Source of the DNA: Pseudomonas lundensis
GTDB taxonomy: Bacteria > Pseudomonadota > Gammaproteobacteria > Pseudomonadales > Pseudomonadaceae
Reading direction: 5' to 3'
Length of the DNA stretch: 64,000 bases
NCBI RefSeq assembly: GCF_001042985.1
Contig: NZ_JYKY01000002.1
Coordinates: forward strand, 62,001 to 126,000
Under the pieces are notes generated by a model. It did not search any database. It was not told where the DNA came from and worked only from the letters and a program-made list of their open reading frames with translations. The position numbers and the translations under genes are program-made. Positions 17,054 through 26,393 of the stretch are shown here, one piece after another. Position 1 is the first letter of the stretch; the number at the start of each line of letters is the position of its first letter.

Positions 17054-18460
17054 ATGAACCTTTTTGATAGCGCAGCTCCTGAGTCTGCCCAACTGGGACT
17101 TCCAATCTCTCCACCGCACCTCGCAGAAGATCTTGAGCTGATAAACAAGCTACTCGAGATCTACGACCAGGGGCAGCTTGCCGCAAAGCTTAATGAGGTA
17201 GGCTCCCTGCATTGCCGGGAGACGGTAAACCGTTGGGTTAAAGGCAAGGCAACGCCTCGTCTTACCTACGCAGAGCACATGCATCTGAAGTCCCTGCTTC
17301 CACCCAAGCCTACAAAAAAGACCACTTTCACTTTTATCGACCTGTTTGCAGGAATCGGTGGAATCCGGAAGGGGTTTGAAGCCATCGGAGGTGAATGCGT
17401 ATTCACATCCGAGTGGAACCCTTTCGCCGTCCGCACTTACAAGGCAAACCACTATTGCGACCCGGAGCGTCACCGCTTCAATCAGGACATCCGCACAGTT
17501 ACCTTGTCCGACAAGCTCGACGTTAGCGAAGAAGAGGCCTACCAGAATATCGATCGTGAAATTCCTGATCATGACGTCCTGCTGGCCGGCTTCCCGTGCC
17601 AACCGTTCTCCTTGGCAGGTGTTTCCAAGAAAAACTCTTTGGGCCGCAAGCATGGCTTCGAGTGCGAAACTCAGGGCACCCTGTTCTTTGACGTCGCCAG
17701 GATCATCAAAGCCAAGCGCCCGGCAGCCTTCCTGCTGGAGAACGTCAAGAACCTGAAAAGCCACGACAAGGGCAATACATTCCGCATCATTTGCGAAGCA
17801 CTGGATGAGCTCGATTATGAAGTCGCAGACGTCAACGCGCCAAAGGGTTCAGACCCAAAGGTGATCGACGCTAAAAACTTCGTACCGCAGCATCGGGAAC
17901 GTATCGTCCTGGTCGGCTTCCGCCGCGACTTGGGTATCCATGACGGCTTCACGTTGCGTGACATTGAAAAGTTTATCCCCAAACAACGCCCTACCTTTGG
18001 TGACATCCTGGAGCCAAAAGAAGAAGTGGACAGCAAGTACATCCTCACGCCGAAACTTTGGGATTACCTTTACAGGTATGCCGAGAAACACCGCCAGAAA
18101 GGCAACGGCTTTGGGTTTGGCTTGACAGGGCCGAATGACGTAGCACGTACCCTATCGGCCCGATACCACAAAGACGGGTCTGAAATATTGGTGGATCGCG
18201 GCTTCTCAGAGAAGCTCGATTTTAATAGTGAGCTCAATCAGCTGAATCGCCCTCGCAGACTTACGCCGCAAGAATGCTCACGTTTGATGGGTTTCGATAA
18301 ACCGGGCGAAAGCAAATTCGTGATTCCAGTTTCAGATACGCAAGCGTATCGTCAATTTGGTAACTCAGTTGCAGTCCCTGTGTTTGAGGCGGTTGCACGA
18401 CTGATGAAGGATCGGATTTTGGCCGCGAAAGCCAAAACCGCAGCCCCTAAGCAGCAGTAA
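17054..18460 (+). CDS. dcm: DNA (cytosine-5) methyltransferase, Dcm/M.EcoRII type
   Basis: 468 residues, nearly the length of E. coli Dcm, with the same N-terminal extension ([18 protein letters not shown]) before the catalytic domain. m5C motifs in order: [20 protein letters not shown] (I), the nucleophile in [20 protein letters not shown] (IV), [12 protein letters not shown] (VI), [11 protein letters not shown] (VIII), and [11 protein letters not shown] (X). The target-recognition region [16 protein letters not shown] matches Dcm, so the site is very probably CCWGG. Together with the EcoRII-like nuclease downstream it forms a restriction-modification system, and the N-terminal domain may repress its own promoter as M.EcoRII does. 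AGGA precedes the ATG. Confidence 0.95.
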   Translation: MNLFDSAAPESAQLGLPISPPHLAEDLELINKLLEIYDQGQLAAKLNEVGSLHCRETVNRWVKGKATPRLTYAEHMHLKSLLPPKPTKKTTFTFIDLFAGIGGIRKGFEAIGGECVFTSEWNPFAVRTYKANHYCDPERHRFNQDIRTVTLSDKLDVSEEEAYQNIDREIPDHDVLLAGFPCQPFSLAGVSKKNSLGRKHGFECETQGTLFFDVARIIKAKRPAAFLLENVKNLKSHDKGNTFRIICEALDELDYEVADVNAPKGSDPKVIDAKNFVPQHRERIVLVGFRRDLGIHDGFTLRDIEKFIPKQRPTFGDILEPKEEVDSKYILTPKLWDYLYRYAEKHRQKGNGFGFGLTGPNDVARTLSARYHKDGSEILVDRGFSEKLDFNSELNQLNRPRRLTPQECSRLMGFDKPGESKFVIPVSDTQAYRQFGNSVAVPVFEAVARLMKDRILAAKAKTAAPKQQ

Positions 18461-18520
18461 GTGCCCCGGAGTTCTCCACACAAGCATCGGGGCCATCACT
18501 GCCCCGATGCGGAGGATGCC

Positions 18521-19024
18521 GTGACTGATATTGTCAATGTCGAAACCCGCTCCCGGATGATGTCCAACATCCGGAGCAAGAACACCTCTCCCGAACTTTT
18601 GATCCGTAAAGTCCTGCATGCCAGAGGGTTTCGTTTTCGTGTGCATGCTAAAAACCTTCCGGGAACGCCAGACCTGGTACTGCCAAAGTATAAAGCTGCA
18701 ATCTTTATCCACGGCTGCTTCTGGCACGGTCACCGATGCCGCTATTTCAAAATCCCCCAAACCCGTCAGGAGTTCTGGCTGGAAAAAATAGGCAAAAACC
18801 AGGTACGGGATGAACTGCAGATCGCTGCCTTAAGGGCTCAGAGATGGCGGGTGTTAACCATTTGGGAGTGCGCCGTACGATCCATGAAAAAGCAAAGAAC
18901 ACCATTGTTGATTGACCAAATTGTTTACTGGCTGCTACAAGGTTCAGCGTTAGCCCAGATAGACGAAACCCATTTGGAATCCGCATGTTCTCAGACCGTA
19001 TCAGTGACTACTTCGAAGGTGTAG
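18521..19024 (+). CDS. vsr: Very short patch repair endonuclease
   Basis: 167 residues from GTG 18521 with GGAGG upstream; an earlier GTG at 18461 has no similarity. Vsr hallmarks: TRSRMMSNIRSKNTSPELLI, LPGTPDLVLPKYKAAIFIHG with the catalytic Asp, CFWHGH with the Zn/active-site residues, FWLEKIGKNQVRD, and WRVLTIWECA. It nicks next to T:G mismatches that arise when 5-methylcytosine deaminates in CCWGG, which protects Dcm sites from C-to-T mutation. Its 3' end overlaps the EcoRII-like start by 40 bases in another frame, so the two are translationally linked. Confidence 0.94.
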   Translation: MTDIVNVETRSRMMSNIRSKNTSPELLIRKVLHARGFRFRVHAKNLPGTPDLVLPKYKAAIFIHGCFWHGHRCRYFKIPQTRQEFWLEKIGKNQVRDELQIAALRAQRWRVLTIWECAVRSMKKQRTPLLIDQIVYWLLQGSALAQIDETHLESACSQTVSVTTSKV

Positions 19025-20235
19025 CGGCAAAATACTTGAGCGCTGTCGATGCTGATCCTGAACGCTCCAACCAGCATGAGATTGGCGGGCTTCCTGCGGC
19101 AGGATTTAAACAGTACTTGGGCACCCCCTCTAAAGATCAAGAGTACCGGTTCAAGACAAAGCAGATTTACATCGCTGACGATTCAGTCGCCCCAGAAACC
19201 GTGGAGGCTGACGTCACGTGGTATGACTGCCGTAGAAAACAGCCGCATCGTGGCCCGGAATACAGACTTTACTACCCTACAAATGCAGTCACTGAATTGC
19301 TTTCAGAAGGTGACTTTTTGCTGGTGGCCAAGCTGCGTGACGACTCTTTGTTGATGGTTTTCACTCCGGCTGGAAGCACAATAGAACGGCAGCTTCGCGT
19401 TCTTTTCGCACTCGATAATGTTGACGAACGATTTAAAGCCGGTAGCGTTGAAACGCTCCGCTTGTTTCTTCCGCTAAGACTGATGCTGGAAGATCTCGGC
19501 ATCGAGACAGGTCAGTTTGAGACAGGTGATGATGCTTGGTTAGAGCGTCTTGTAAAACTGTTTGGCGGCGAGAAATTTCCAACGACATCTGCATTTTCTA
19601 AATTTGCCCGCGAATCCATTGAGCAAAAAGTAGATCCACTTGCAGACCCGGATCAAGCCATTCTTAACTGGATGGATCATGAGGAAAAACTGTTCAGGAT
19701 TTATGAACGCCACTTGGTTCAGGACAGACTACGTGAAGGATTTGGCGAAGACGGAGCTGATGTAGACGGATTCATCAGTTTTTCGTTAAGTGTGCAAAAT
19801 CGACGAAAGTCTCGCGTTGGCCATGCTTTTGAGCTCTATCTCAGTGAGATATTTAATGCATATGGCTTGCGCTTTGAGCAAGGGGGTGGCAAGGGATTCA
19901 CTACAGAAAACAACTCCAAGCCAGACTTCATATTCCCAGATTTTAAGTCATATCATTGCCCAGCATTTCCAGTACAACACTTACATATGCTGGGAGCCAA
20001 AACGACATGTAAAGATCGCTGGCGACAAGTTCTTAGTGAAGCCAATAAAATTCCGCTAAAGCACCTCATAACTCTTGAGGCGGCAATCAGTGAAAAACAG
20101 ACCGCTGAGATGCAATCACAAAACTTACAGCTAGTGATACCAGCCCCCATACATTCGACCTACACATCGTCCCAGACAAAATGGCTGCTCACTCTTAATC
20201 AATTCATCGAGCGAATTAGACCCCCATCTCTATGA
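18985..20235 (+). CDS. EcoRII-type (type IIE) restriction endonuclease
   Basis: 416 residues, close to EcoRII (about 404). The N-terminal half (about 1-180) corresponds to the effector-binding domain. The C-terminal half is the EcoRII-C catalytic domain: RVGHAFELYLSEIFNAYGL, then KPDFIFPDF (PD near residue 313) and LHMLGAKTTCKDRWRQVL (the Lys of the PD-D/E-XK site near residue 340), followed by HLITLEAAISEKQTAEMQ and IPAPIHSTYTSSQ. EcoRII cuts before CCWGG and needs a second site as effector. With the Dcm-type methylase two genes upstream this is a complete CCWGG system carried by the prophage. Confidence 0.93.
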   Translation: MFSDRISDYFEGVAAKYLSAVDADPERSNQHEIGGLPAAGFKQYLGTPSKDQEYRFKTKQIYIADDSVAPETVEADVTWYDCRRKQPHRGPEYRLYYPTNAVTELLSEGDFLLVAKLRDDSLLMVFTPAGSTIERQLRVLFALDNVDERFKAGSVETLRLFLPLRLMLEDLGIETGQFETGDDAWLERLVKLFGGEKFPTTSAFSKFARESIEQKVDPLADPDQAILNWMDHEEKLFRIYERHLVQDRLREGFGEDGADVDGFISFSLSVQNRRKSRVGHAFELYLSEIFNAYGLRFEQGGGKGFTTENNSKPDFIFPDFKSYHCPAFPVQHLHMLGAKTTCKDRWRQVLSEANKIPLKHLITLEAAISEKQTAEMQSQNLQLVIPAPIHSTYTSSQTKWLLTLNQFIERIRPPSL

Positions 20236-20349
20236 AAGCGCCAAACACAAATTTAAACTCACATACTAAAGCCATGGTTAAAAACTTTTGAATTGCTGAG
20301 CTTTAGCTCGATAAAAATCTGGCACTTGATGAGTTTAGGTGTTTTGGTT

Positions 20350-20583
20350 ATGAATCTTCGGCCATATTTGCAACGCGACGAGGTGGATCCGCGCATCGTC
20401 AACGCCATAGCACACATTGAAAGTGAAAAAGCGAAAGGCCACATAACGGATTTGCAAGCGAGAAAGCTGTTTGCTGATTTACAGCATCAAATACTCAAAA
20501 AAGTGATAATAGAATCTTCGTTCCGAGGCGAACCCGGTGTCTCTGAAGGTAATGCAGAATCCTCGGTGAACGAGTCAAAATAG
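20350..20583 (+). CDS. Small hypothetical protein
   Basis: 77 residues starting MNLRPYLQRDEVDPRIVNAI, predicted mostly helical (HIESEKAKGHITDLQARKLFADLQHQILKKV) with a polar tail. Not recognised. Same strand as the EcoRII-type gene, 114 bases behind it; it could be a late member of that transcript. Upstream in-frame ATGs exist but add hydrophobic residues without a ribosome site. Confidence 0.5.
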   Translation: MNLRPYLQRDEVDPRIVNAIAHIESEKAKGHITDLQARKLFADLQHQILKKVIIESSFRGEPGVSEGNAESSVNESK

Positions 20584-20922
20584 AGTGCTTGCTAGGATCA
20601 GCTATTCAATACCGATCGACCTGAAGAACAGAAGATATGCGCCGTCGTGTTGATTGAAAATTGAACGACGTAGGTAAGTATCCAGCAATCAGACTTAATG
20701 CTGCAGTATTTTCTCTTGTTCCTGGGCGAACCTGACGTTGAGATGCTCCTGGCAACGTAGCACAAGGCCTTTGGCCGATTTAAGCCCTTTGTGACAGGCA
20801 GAAATCGGCCAGAAGCGGTCATTCCGCCTGCCTACAAAAATAGGGGTGATTCGGAGTGCGATATTTGGCCTCTTCTAGGCCTGCTGCGTCCAACCTTCGG
20901 TTCGATCCTTCATTGCTGCATT
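20584..20922. other. Non-coding gap between restriction block and NTPase gene
   Basis: 339 bases between two gene 3' ends (the small gene on plus, the NTPase on minus). It contains an AAATCGGCC / GGCCGATTT inverted pair around 20768-20805, perhaps a terminator-like or degenerate repeat structure. No gene can be supported. Confidence 0.4.
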
Positions 20923-23900
20923 TTAGGGTTTAGAAACGTCCAGAACAAACACATCAATTAGTCCAGCTAGCTCTGGCGGCATCGTTTTCTCGATGCTGCT
21001 TTTCAGCTCCTGAGCGGTGTTGATATTTCGGTTTTTAATTCCTGCGACGTTCACATCTCGGCCAAACCAGATCACAAGATAAATGCCTTGGTGTTCAGCG
21101 TCGGGGTGGATGGAGTAGCGCGCATATAGTTGCGCCGCCGCGGCAGTGTATAACTCTCTATGCCACTGACCTTTTACCTCAGTCACAAGCAGCCGTCTTG
21201 TACCGCCAATCAATTTTGTCGTCGTGAAATCGCTGCGGTTAGCACTTTTTAGCTGGTGCTCCGGCGTAATCACGATGCCCTGAGGCTTGAGTATTAGGCT
21301 GAGACGTTCAGCAATGATCTCGGTAGCTCGTACTTCGTTCAAGTGCTTACCATTGTCGTAAAAGCGATCCGCGGAGTTAAATTCACCACCATTTATTGCT
21401 TTCTGAAAATCTTGAAGTTCTTGGAGGACGAGTTGACGCAAACCCTCAACATTCACCACCATGTCGCGATCCAGTCGATCGACGATTTCCTGTGGCGTCG
21501 GCGGTTCGAAATACCTCCGTGCAATCTGACTGATTTTACGAGCACGTATGCTCCTAAGATCGTTGTACATGTCTGTGAACTTCGGATCGGCAAGGAGACG
21601 ATCAATGACACGGACGGCGTCATCGGAGACGTCTAAATCGATTAACCAAACGATTTCTGTCAAAAAGCGGTACGCATTTTCTTCGTTGGGGCTTCCCGTA
21701 CCCCAATGGCTCGGGAGGTCTACCTTTGGCCACTTGTCAATAAAGGCCTCTAGAACAGCCACCACTTTTCTTAATGTGAGCTTGGGCCAATGGGAGTGTT
21801 CGCCATAGTTAAATCGCCCAGAGCGCTCATTAAGCGAAAATATGGTGTCCTTGTCGGTTTTGAGCCAGTTCCAATATGTTTCAGGCGCGTCCTCTAAAAA
21901 ATAAAAAGCGCGCACGAACCAAAAAACGCGCCTTTTTTCGAGGTCTTCATCGCCAGTCGGGCTGGGCCACGCGGACATGAAAGTTGAGCAACGCTCTGCG
22001 ATGATTTTTTGAAGGACATCGCGATCACCGAATTCGGCCGCAATTTCAAAGAGCGTATCAAGCGATCCGAGCGCCAGATCAGAAAATCGGTCAAGCCATT
22101 CTATTGAGATTGCCGCCCGTAGGTGGCTGAAGACCTCATCACCGCGTAACAACCAAATATCGGGATGTTGACAGCCCTTTTGCGCGAGTTGGGGCTCGAC
22201 GTACTGCCGGAGAAAGGTTTCGGCACTTCCCGCACCTGCGAAAATCAATCGGTTGACTTCATCTTTCAGCGCATCACGTTCTTCGTCCGACACGGCACCG
22301 TAGCCCATGTCGAGATTAGTTCGCAGTGCATTCAGTAACGGCAGATCGACATTTTCCAGGTTTCCGTCGCTGCGCATGATTTCCAAGCAAGCTGCAAAAA
22401 GAACAGGTTCAGTGTACGCGCCCTGCGATGCACACTGTAATTCCGCAAGCCTGAGCAGATTAGGTACATCGGGAGCAATGAAATCTAGGCAGTTTCTGAG
22501 AGCTTTACGAACGAGCACTTCATCACCGAACTCATGCTCAATTTGATCGGGCGCGGTAAGTACCAAATCAGCAAAGCGCGCAAGACAATTCCAATGCCGA
22601 CCACTTTCAACAAGCTCTCGGTTGTCCCGCAAATACTGGATGTTTAACTTTTTTATGTCGTTTTGTTCTCGGTGGCGGCGTTTCATCCTCCGCCTGTGTG
22701 CAGACATGCTTTTTTGTTGGGATTGTGCAGATTGCGCGACTGCTCTGTTGAACTTTACCCACTCGCGCATTAAAGAAGGCTTCTCCAATGCCTGTTCACG
22801 CATGTGCCGTCGCAATTTGTTTGGGCCTCGCAGTGCTTGACTTTGATTAAAGCTATGCATTGCGATGTAACTCGCCCACAGGGCTGGGTTATCAATTTCA
22901 AATGCCAGATCGACTATAAAGTTGTAATCATCGGATTGAAAACGAAGGCCGGAGTGAGCGTGAAAATCAAATTTCTGTATTTTAGTCTCGAAAATATCGT
23001 CGCTGTTGGTAAGGTTTCCAAGTGCTTGTGCCATGATCCCTTGGCGCAATCCATCGTCATTTTGAAGCACTTGAACTGCCTTGCTCTGATCTGTTGATTT
23101 CTGCTCATGGAAAATCAGATTTTCGATCCAATGCCAAACCCTTTTCGGGGCAAAAGGAGGCATTTCCAGGTCAAAGTATCGATCCAGCATTAGGCCTACA
23201 ATCTTGCTGATTCCAATTCGACAATCACATTCATAATGTTTTTTTTTGCATGTGCAAACAAGGTCTTTGGTTAAGTCATCAAGTAGCCACTCGATTGATA
23301 TCAAATCAAGTCCGCCAACAAAGCGCCTTATGAAATAACGCGTACCGATTGTGGATTTGTAAGGTTCTTGATGACTAGGGTAAAGGTTTGAGCAGACTCG
23401 AAAGAAGCTGGCGAGGTAAGCTAAACCTAATGCTTCTGCGCCGATAGCCGTAAGGATGGTTACCGCAATTTTCAGAGAGGTATGACTGGCTTCAGAGACT
23501 AGGACTGCTAAATCGGCGCGATGGTCATGGCCGGACAGGTCGAGCAGACATCTGCTAGCCAACAAGCGAGTGTGTTCGCTTTCGCTTGAGTTCAACACGA
23601 GTTGACGCAGTTCTTGTGTCAGATGCGCAATCGCTGGTGACCCCGTCAACAGCTCAAGAATTAGATCACGCAAATGCCCATCACTGCCGCTCGCTAGCAG
23701 GGGTTTAATCTCTGTCATAACCTCTTGGGTGAAGAAACCTGAAGCACTGAACCGGCGCCAAGCATCTCCTCGGCGGAAATAGGGGTCCTTCGTTTCGACG
23801 TCTTTCAGGCCCTGTATAAGTAGACGTTTTGAGGAGTGTTCAAGTTGAGAGGGATCACCGTTCGCAAGCACCGCGTAGGGATCAAGCTCAATAGCAGTCT

Positions 23901-24936
23901 CTTGAATGGATCTGTTGCCTAGCGCCGCGAGCCAACCCAGTAATCCCCGGAGTTCATCTCGAACTACGTTGTTCGGAGCGATGATAGGTAGGCATTTATG
24001 TAATGTCAGAGGATCAACCGGATCAGCGATCCGCTTTGCAAGGTAGTCTGCCGCACAGTATTCAGCAACGATCTTGTGAACAGGCCGATGCTGATCCGCA
24101 CTGTCTCCAGGTTTGAAAAGCCGAGATGCCAAGATGCCTTCAGCTGCTGTGTGTTTGTCAAAAAGTGATGCCAGCAGTGGATAGATCCGATCTGCGGTTA
24201 ACTCGCTCGTCCCTATGCCTTCTGCTCCGGACAGCAAAAGCTTGGCGAACACTTCGGACGACAGAGCAACCCTTTGTTTGCTGGATAGCGTCTGCGCTAC
24301 ATTGACGTTAGCTTCCTTCGCCAGCCGCTCGACCGCTTGTGAAAATATATTTCGTTTATCTGTGAAGTGTCTGCCGCTTTCCATATAGGCATCTGCAAAC
24401 ATCTTGAGAAATTGGGGGTTAGGGAGTAACGCTCCTAAGTCGAATCGAGCCACTTCCGCTTGGAACTTTGAAAATTCCTCACCCCGAACATGATGATGAA
24501 AAATTTCCCGCTGTTCTCCCTCTTCAAACTCGCAAAGCCTAACCACCAGCGGTGAGCATCCTAGATAGTCTTCGAATGCGTTTGTGGCAGCTGTACCCCA
24601 CTCGCTGGATCGGCTCGAAATGATGACGCGTGTTGGCTTTGCTTTTCTGGCGTTAGCAAGAAGGCTGTGAATGCCCGTTTGATCGAGTTTGGCCAACTCA
24701 TCAAACGCATCGATCACGAGTGGGGAATTCTCGGCATCGGCCCCCAAGTGTTTGAACTTGTTTGCGGTAACGGTTGAAGTTCCCAGCTGTCGGGCTAGGC
24801 TTCCCATAAGTTCAGTTTTTCCGCCTCCGGGTTCTGCTAAGACAACAACGTAATTTGAAGCCGCCAGCAACGCTTCTTCAGTGTAAATTCTGTCTTTATT
24901 GGAGAGGCTGCGCGGAAGGTAGAAAATTGAATTCAT
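20923..24936 (-). CDS. Large NACHT/STAND-like P-loop NTPase with possible nuclease C-terminus; candidate defence protein
   Basis: 1337 residues. The N-terminal NTPase has Walker A EPGGGKT at 35-41, Walker B VIDAFDEL at about 74-81, and RVIISSRSSEW some 25 residues later, an arrangement typical of NACHT-type ATPases. The long middle is helical and repeat-like, as in STAND sensor domains, with a Cys cluster (CTCKKKHYECDC) near residue 560. The last 120 residues contain TTKLIGGTRRLLVTEVKGQW, where EVK after a beta-strand resembles the E-x-K of a PD-(D/E)XK nuclease. I do not recognise a named system. The neighbourhood (complete restriction system, prophage cargo end) and the architecture suggest an anti-phage sensor-effector. 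Lower GC than its neighbours. Transcribed opposite to the restriction genes. Confidence 0.8.
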   Translation of the reverse strand: MNSIFYLPRSLSNKDRIYTEEALLAASNYVVVLAEPGGGKTELMGSLARQLGTSTVTANKFKHLGADAENSPLVIDAFDELAKLDQTGIHSLLANARKAKPTRVIISSRSSEWGTAATNAFEDYLGCSPLVVRLCEFEEGEQREIFHHHVRGEEFSKFQAEVARFDLGALLPNPQFLKMFADAYMESGRHFTDKRNIFSQAVERLAKEANVNVAQTLSSKQRVALSSEVFAKLLLSGAEGIGTSELTADRIYPLLASLFDKHTAAEGILASRLFKPGDSADQHRPVHKIVAEYCAADYLAKRIADPVDPLTLHKCLPIIAPNNVVRDELRGLLGWLAALGNRSIQETAIELDPYAVLANGDPSQLEHSSKRLLIQGLKDVETKDPYFRRGDAWRRFSASGFFTQEVMTEIKPLLASGSDGHLRDLILELLTGSPAIAHLTQELRQLVLNSSESEHTRLLASRCLLDLSGHDHRADLAVLVSEASHTSLKIAVTILTAIGAEALGLAYLASFFRVCSNLYPSHQEPYKSTIGTRYFIRRFVGGLDLISIEWLLDDLTKDLVCTCKKKHYECDCRIGISKIVGLMLDRYFDLEMPPFAPKRVWHWIENLIFHEQKSTDQSKAVQVLQNDDGLRQGIMAQALGNLTNSDDIFETKIQKFDFHAHSGLRFQSDDYNFIVDLAFEIDNPALWASYIAMHSFNQSQALRGPNKLRRHMREQALEKPSLMREWVKFNRAVAQSAQSQQKSMSAHRRRMKRRHREQNDIKKLNIQYLRDNRELVESGRHWNCLARFADLVLTAPDQIEHEFGDEVLVRKALRNCLDFIAPDVPNLLRLAELQCASQGAYTEPVLFAACLEIMRSDGNLENVDLPLLNALRTNLDMGYGAVSDEERDALKDEVNRLIFAGAGSAETFLRQYVEPQLAQKGCQHPDIWLLRGDEVFSHLRAAISIEWLDRFSDLALGSLDTLFEIAAEFGDRDVLQKIIAERCSTFMSAWPSPTGDEDLEKRRVFWFVRAFYFLEDAPETYWNWLKTDKDTIFSLNERSGRFNYGEHSHWPKLTLRKVVAVLEAFIDKWPKVDLPSHWGTGSPNEENAYRFLTEIVWLIDLDVSDDAVRVIDRLLADPKFTDMYNDLRSIRARKISQIARRYFEPPTPQEIVDRLDRDMVVNVEGLRQLVLQELQDFQKAINGGEFNSADRFYDNGKHLNEVRATEIIAERLSLILKPQGIVITPEHQLKSANRSDFTTTKLIGGTRRLLVTEVKGQWHRELYTAAAAQLYARYSIHPDAEHQGIYLVIWFGRDVNVAGIKNRNINTAQELKSSIEKTMPPELAGLIDVFVLDVSKP

Positions 24937-25448
24937 AGGATAAATTCTGCATTTTGAATTGCACCTTATTTTCGGTGCTATGTCATTTCAGCCAGGTCAG
25001 TTTCACTGACTGTTCCTACTGATGATAGTACGCCATTTCAATCTCAAATTGGGCTTGCAAAAGTTCTGGCGCTCAGGTTTTTCGGTACGGTGCCAATCTC
25101 AGCAAGAGCTATCTGCCTGATCATAGGTTAGTGGTGCTGATTTGCGTTTACACTCTAAATCGCCCCCAATTTAGTAGTCACGTCTGAATGACCGTATTTG
25201 GCCGTCAGCGGACGCTGGCGAATGTACGCTCCTGGCCCAGAGTGTGTAAAAACGCGTCGCCAAAATTGAAGTGTCCGCGTCTACGTTAAATCTGAAATTT
25301 ATCGGCACGTCTGCAGATGTGAATTTCGCGCAGAAACGCGATTTCCAGTCCTGTTTTGAGCACCTGCCGTGATCAAAAACGTTTTTACACAGCCTCGGCC
25401 GATAGCAGCCCTTCGTCACGGACTGCTGTCGGTTTCAAACTTACCAAT
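24937..25448. repeat. Non-coding gap with a 12-bp inverted repeat
   Basis: 512 bases between the NTPase start and the dam stop. The NTPase promoter must lie in the left part. TGTGTAAAAACG (25243-25254) and CGTTTTTACACA (25380-25391) are a perfect inverted pair enclosing 125 bases; the interior is GC-richer and resembles a decayed mobile repeat. An 82-codon frame over this segment is not convincing. Confidence 0.5.
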
Positions 25449-26243
25449 CTAAAACAATCCTCCCAAAGCCTTCGGTTCCCAATTCATCACAATCAACTCC
25501 CCCGTCATCTCAGCCTTCCCCTGCCGCTGATTCGTGGTCGTATACCGGATCTCCGTCGTCTCAAAATGAAACCCATCAAACACCCGCCGGATCTCCGGAT
25601 GGTCGTTGATGCTGACCATCACCTTCCCTTTGCAGCACCTCATAAAATCGGCCATGCGCTCATAGTTTTCAAACGGAAAGTCGACACCGTACCCTGTCGT
25701 CTGCCAGTAAGGTGGGTCCATGTAGTGGAAAGTGTGCGGCCGGTCGTAGCGCTCGGCGCACTCAAGCCAGGGCAGGTTTTCGACGTAGGTGCCGGACAGG
25801 CGCTGCCAAGCGGCAGACAGGTTTTCTTCGATGCGCAGCAAGTTGATTGCAGGGGCGGTGGTTGCGGTACCGAAACTCTGACCTGAGACCTTGCCACCGA
25901 AAGCATGGTGCTGCAGGTAGAAGAAACGAGCGGCGCGCTGAATGTCGGTCAGGGTTTCCGGGCGGGTCATTTTTTGCCACTCGAATATCTGACGTGAGCT
26001 GAGTGCCCATTTGAATTGCCGCACGAATTCTTCCAGATGGTTCTTTACCACACGGTACAGGGTGACCAGGTCGCCATTGATGTCGTTGAGGACTTCAACC
26101 GGGGCAGGCTGCGGGCGCAGGAAGTACAGCGCCCCGCCGCCGGCAAAGACTTCGACATAGCATTCGTGGGGTGGGAACAGGGGGATAAGGCGGTCGGCGA
26201 GGCGGCGCTTGCCGCCCATCCAAGGAATTATGGGTGAGGACAT
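25449..26243 (-). CDS. Phage DNA adenine methylase (Dam type)
   Basis: 264 residues from ATG 26243 (MSSPIIPWMGGKRRLADRLI). D12-class N6-adenine methyltransferase: the SAM-binding region PWMGGKRR and YVEVFAGGGALYF, and the catalytic DPPYW near residue 180. It methylates adenine, probably GATC, although specificity is inferred. It may protect phage DNA or change host gene expression. It is the outermost gene of the prophage backbone on this side: everything to its left is cargo. The C-terminal third has a near-identical partner in the remnant at 15162. Confidence 0.92.
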   Translation of the reverse strand: MSSPIIPWMGGKRRLADRLIPLFPPHECYVEVFAGGGALYFLRPQPAPVEVLNDINGDLVTLYRVVKNHLEEFVRQFKWALSSRQIFEWQKMTRPETLTDIQRAARFFYLQHHAFGGKVSGQSFGTATTAPAINLLRIEENLSAAWQRLSGTYVENLPWLECAERYDRPHTFHYMDPPYWQTTGYGVDFPFENYERMADFMRCCKGKVMVSINDHPEIRRVFDGFHFETTEIRYTTTNQRQGKAEMTGELIVMNWEPKALGGLF

Positions 26244-26393
26244 TGTTTGCAAGACCTTTACTGTATGGATAGACAGGTGATAGGCTCGCTCCGCTTTGTG
26301 CACGGAGCAGGAGCCTTGACTGGGCTTGCAGGGCTAATCTGCGGGTTTGGTGGCCAGGCTGGATGTTGACGCATCCAGCTTCGGCCGCTCCTT

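Noticed and set aside
20598..20822. 74-residue minus-strand frame beyond the restriction genes
   Set aside because: Low-complexity mixed product in a segment with inverted-repeat traces between two gene ends; no start signal.
25171..25419. 82-residue minus-strand frame near dam
   Set aside because: Covers the 12-bp inverted repeat pair; composition looks like chance translation of a repeat.
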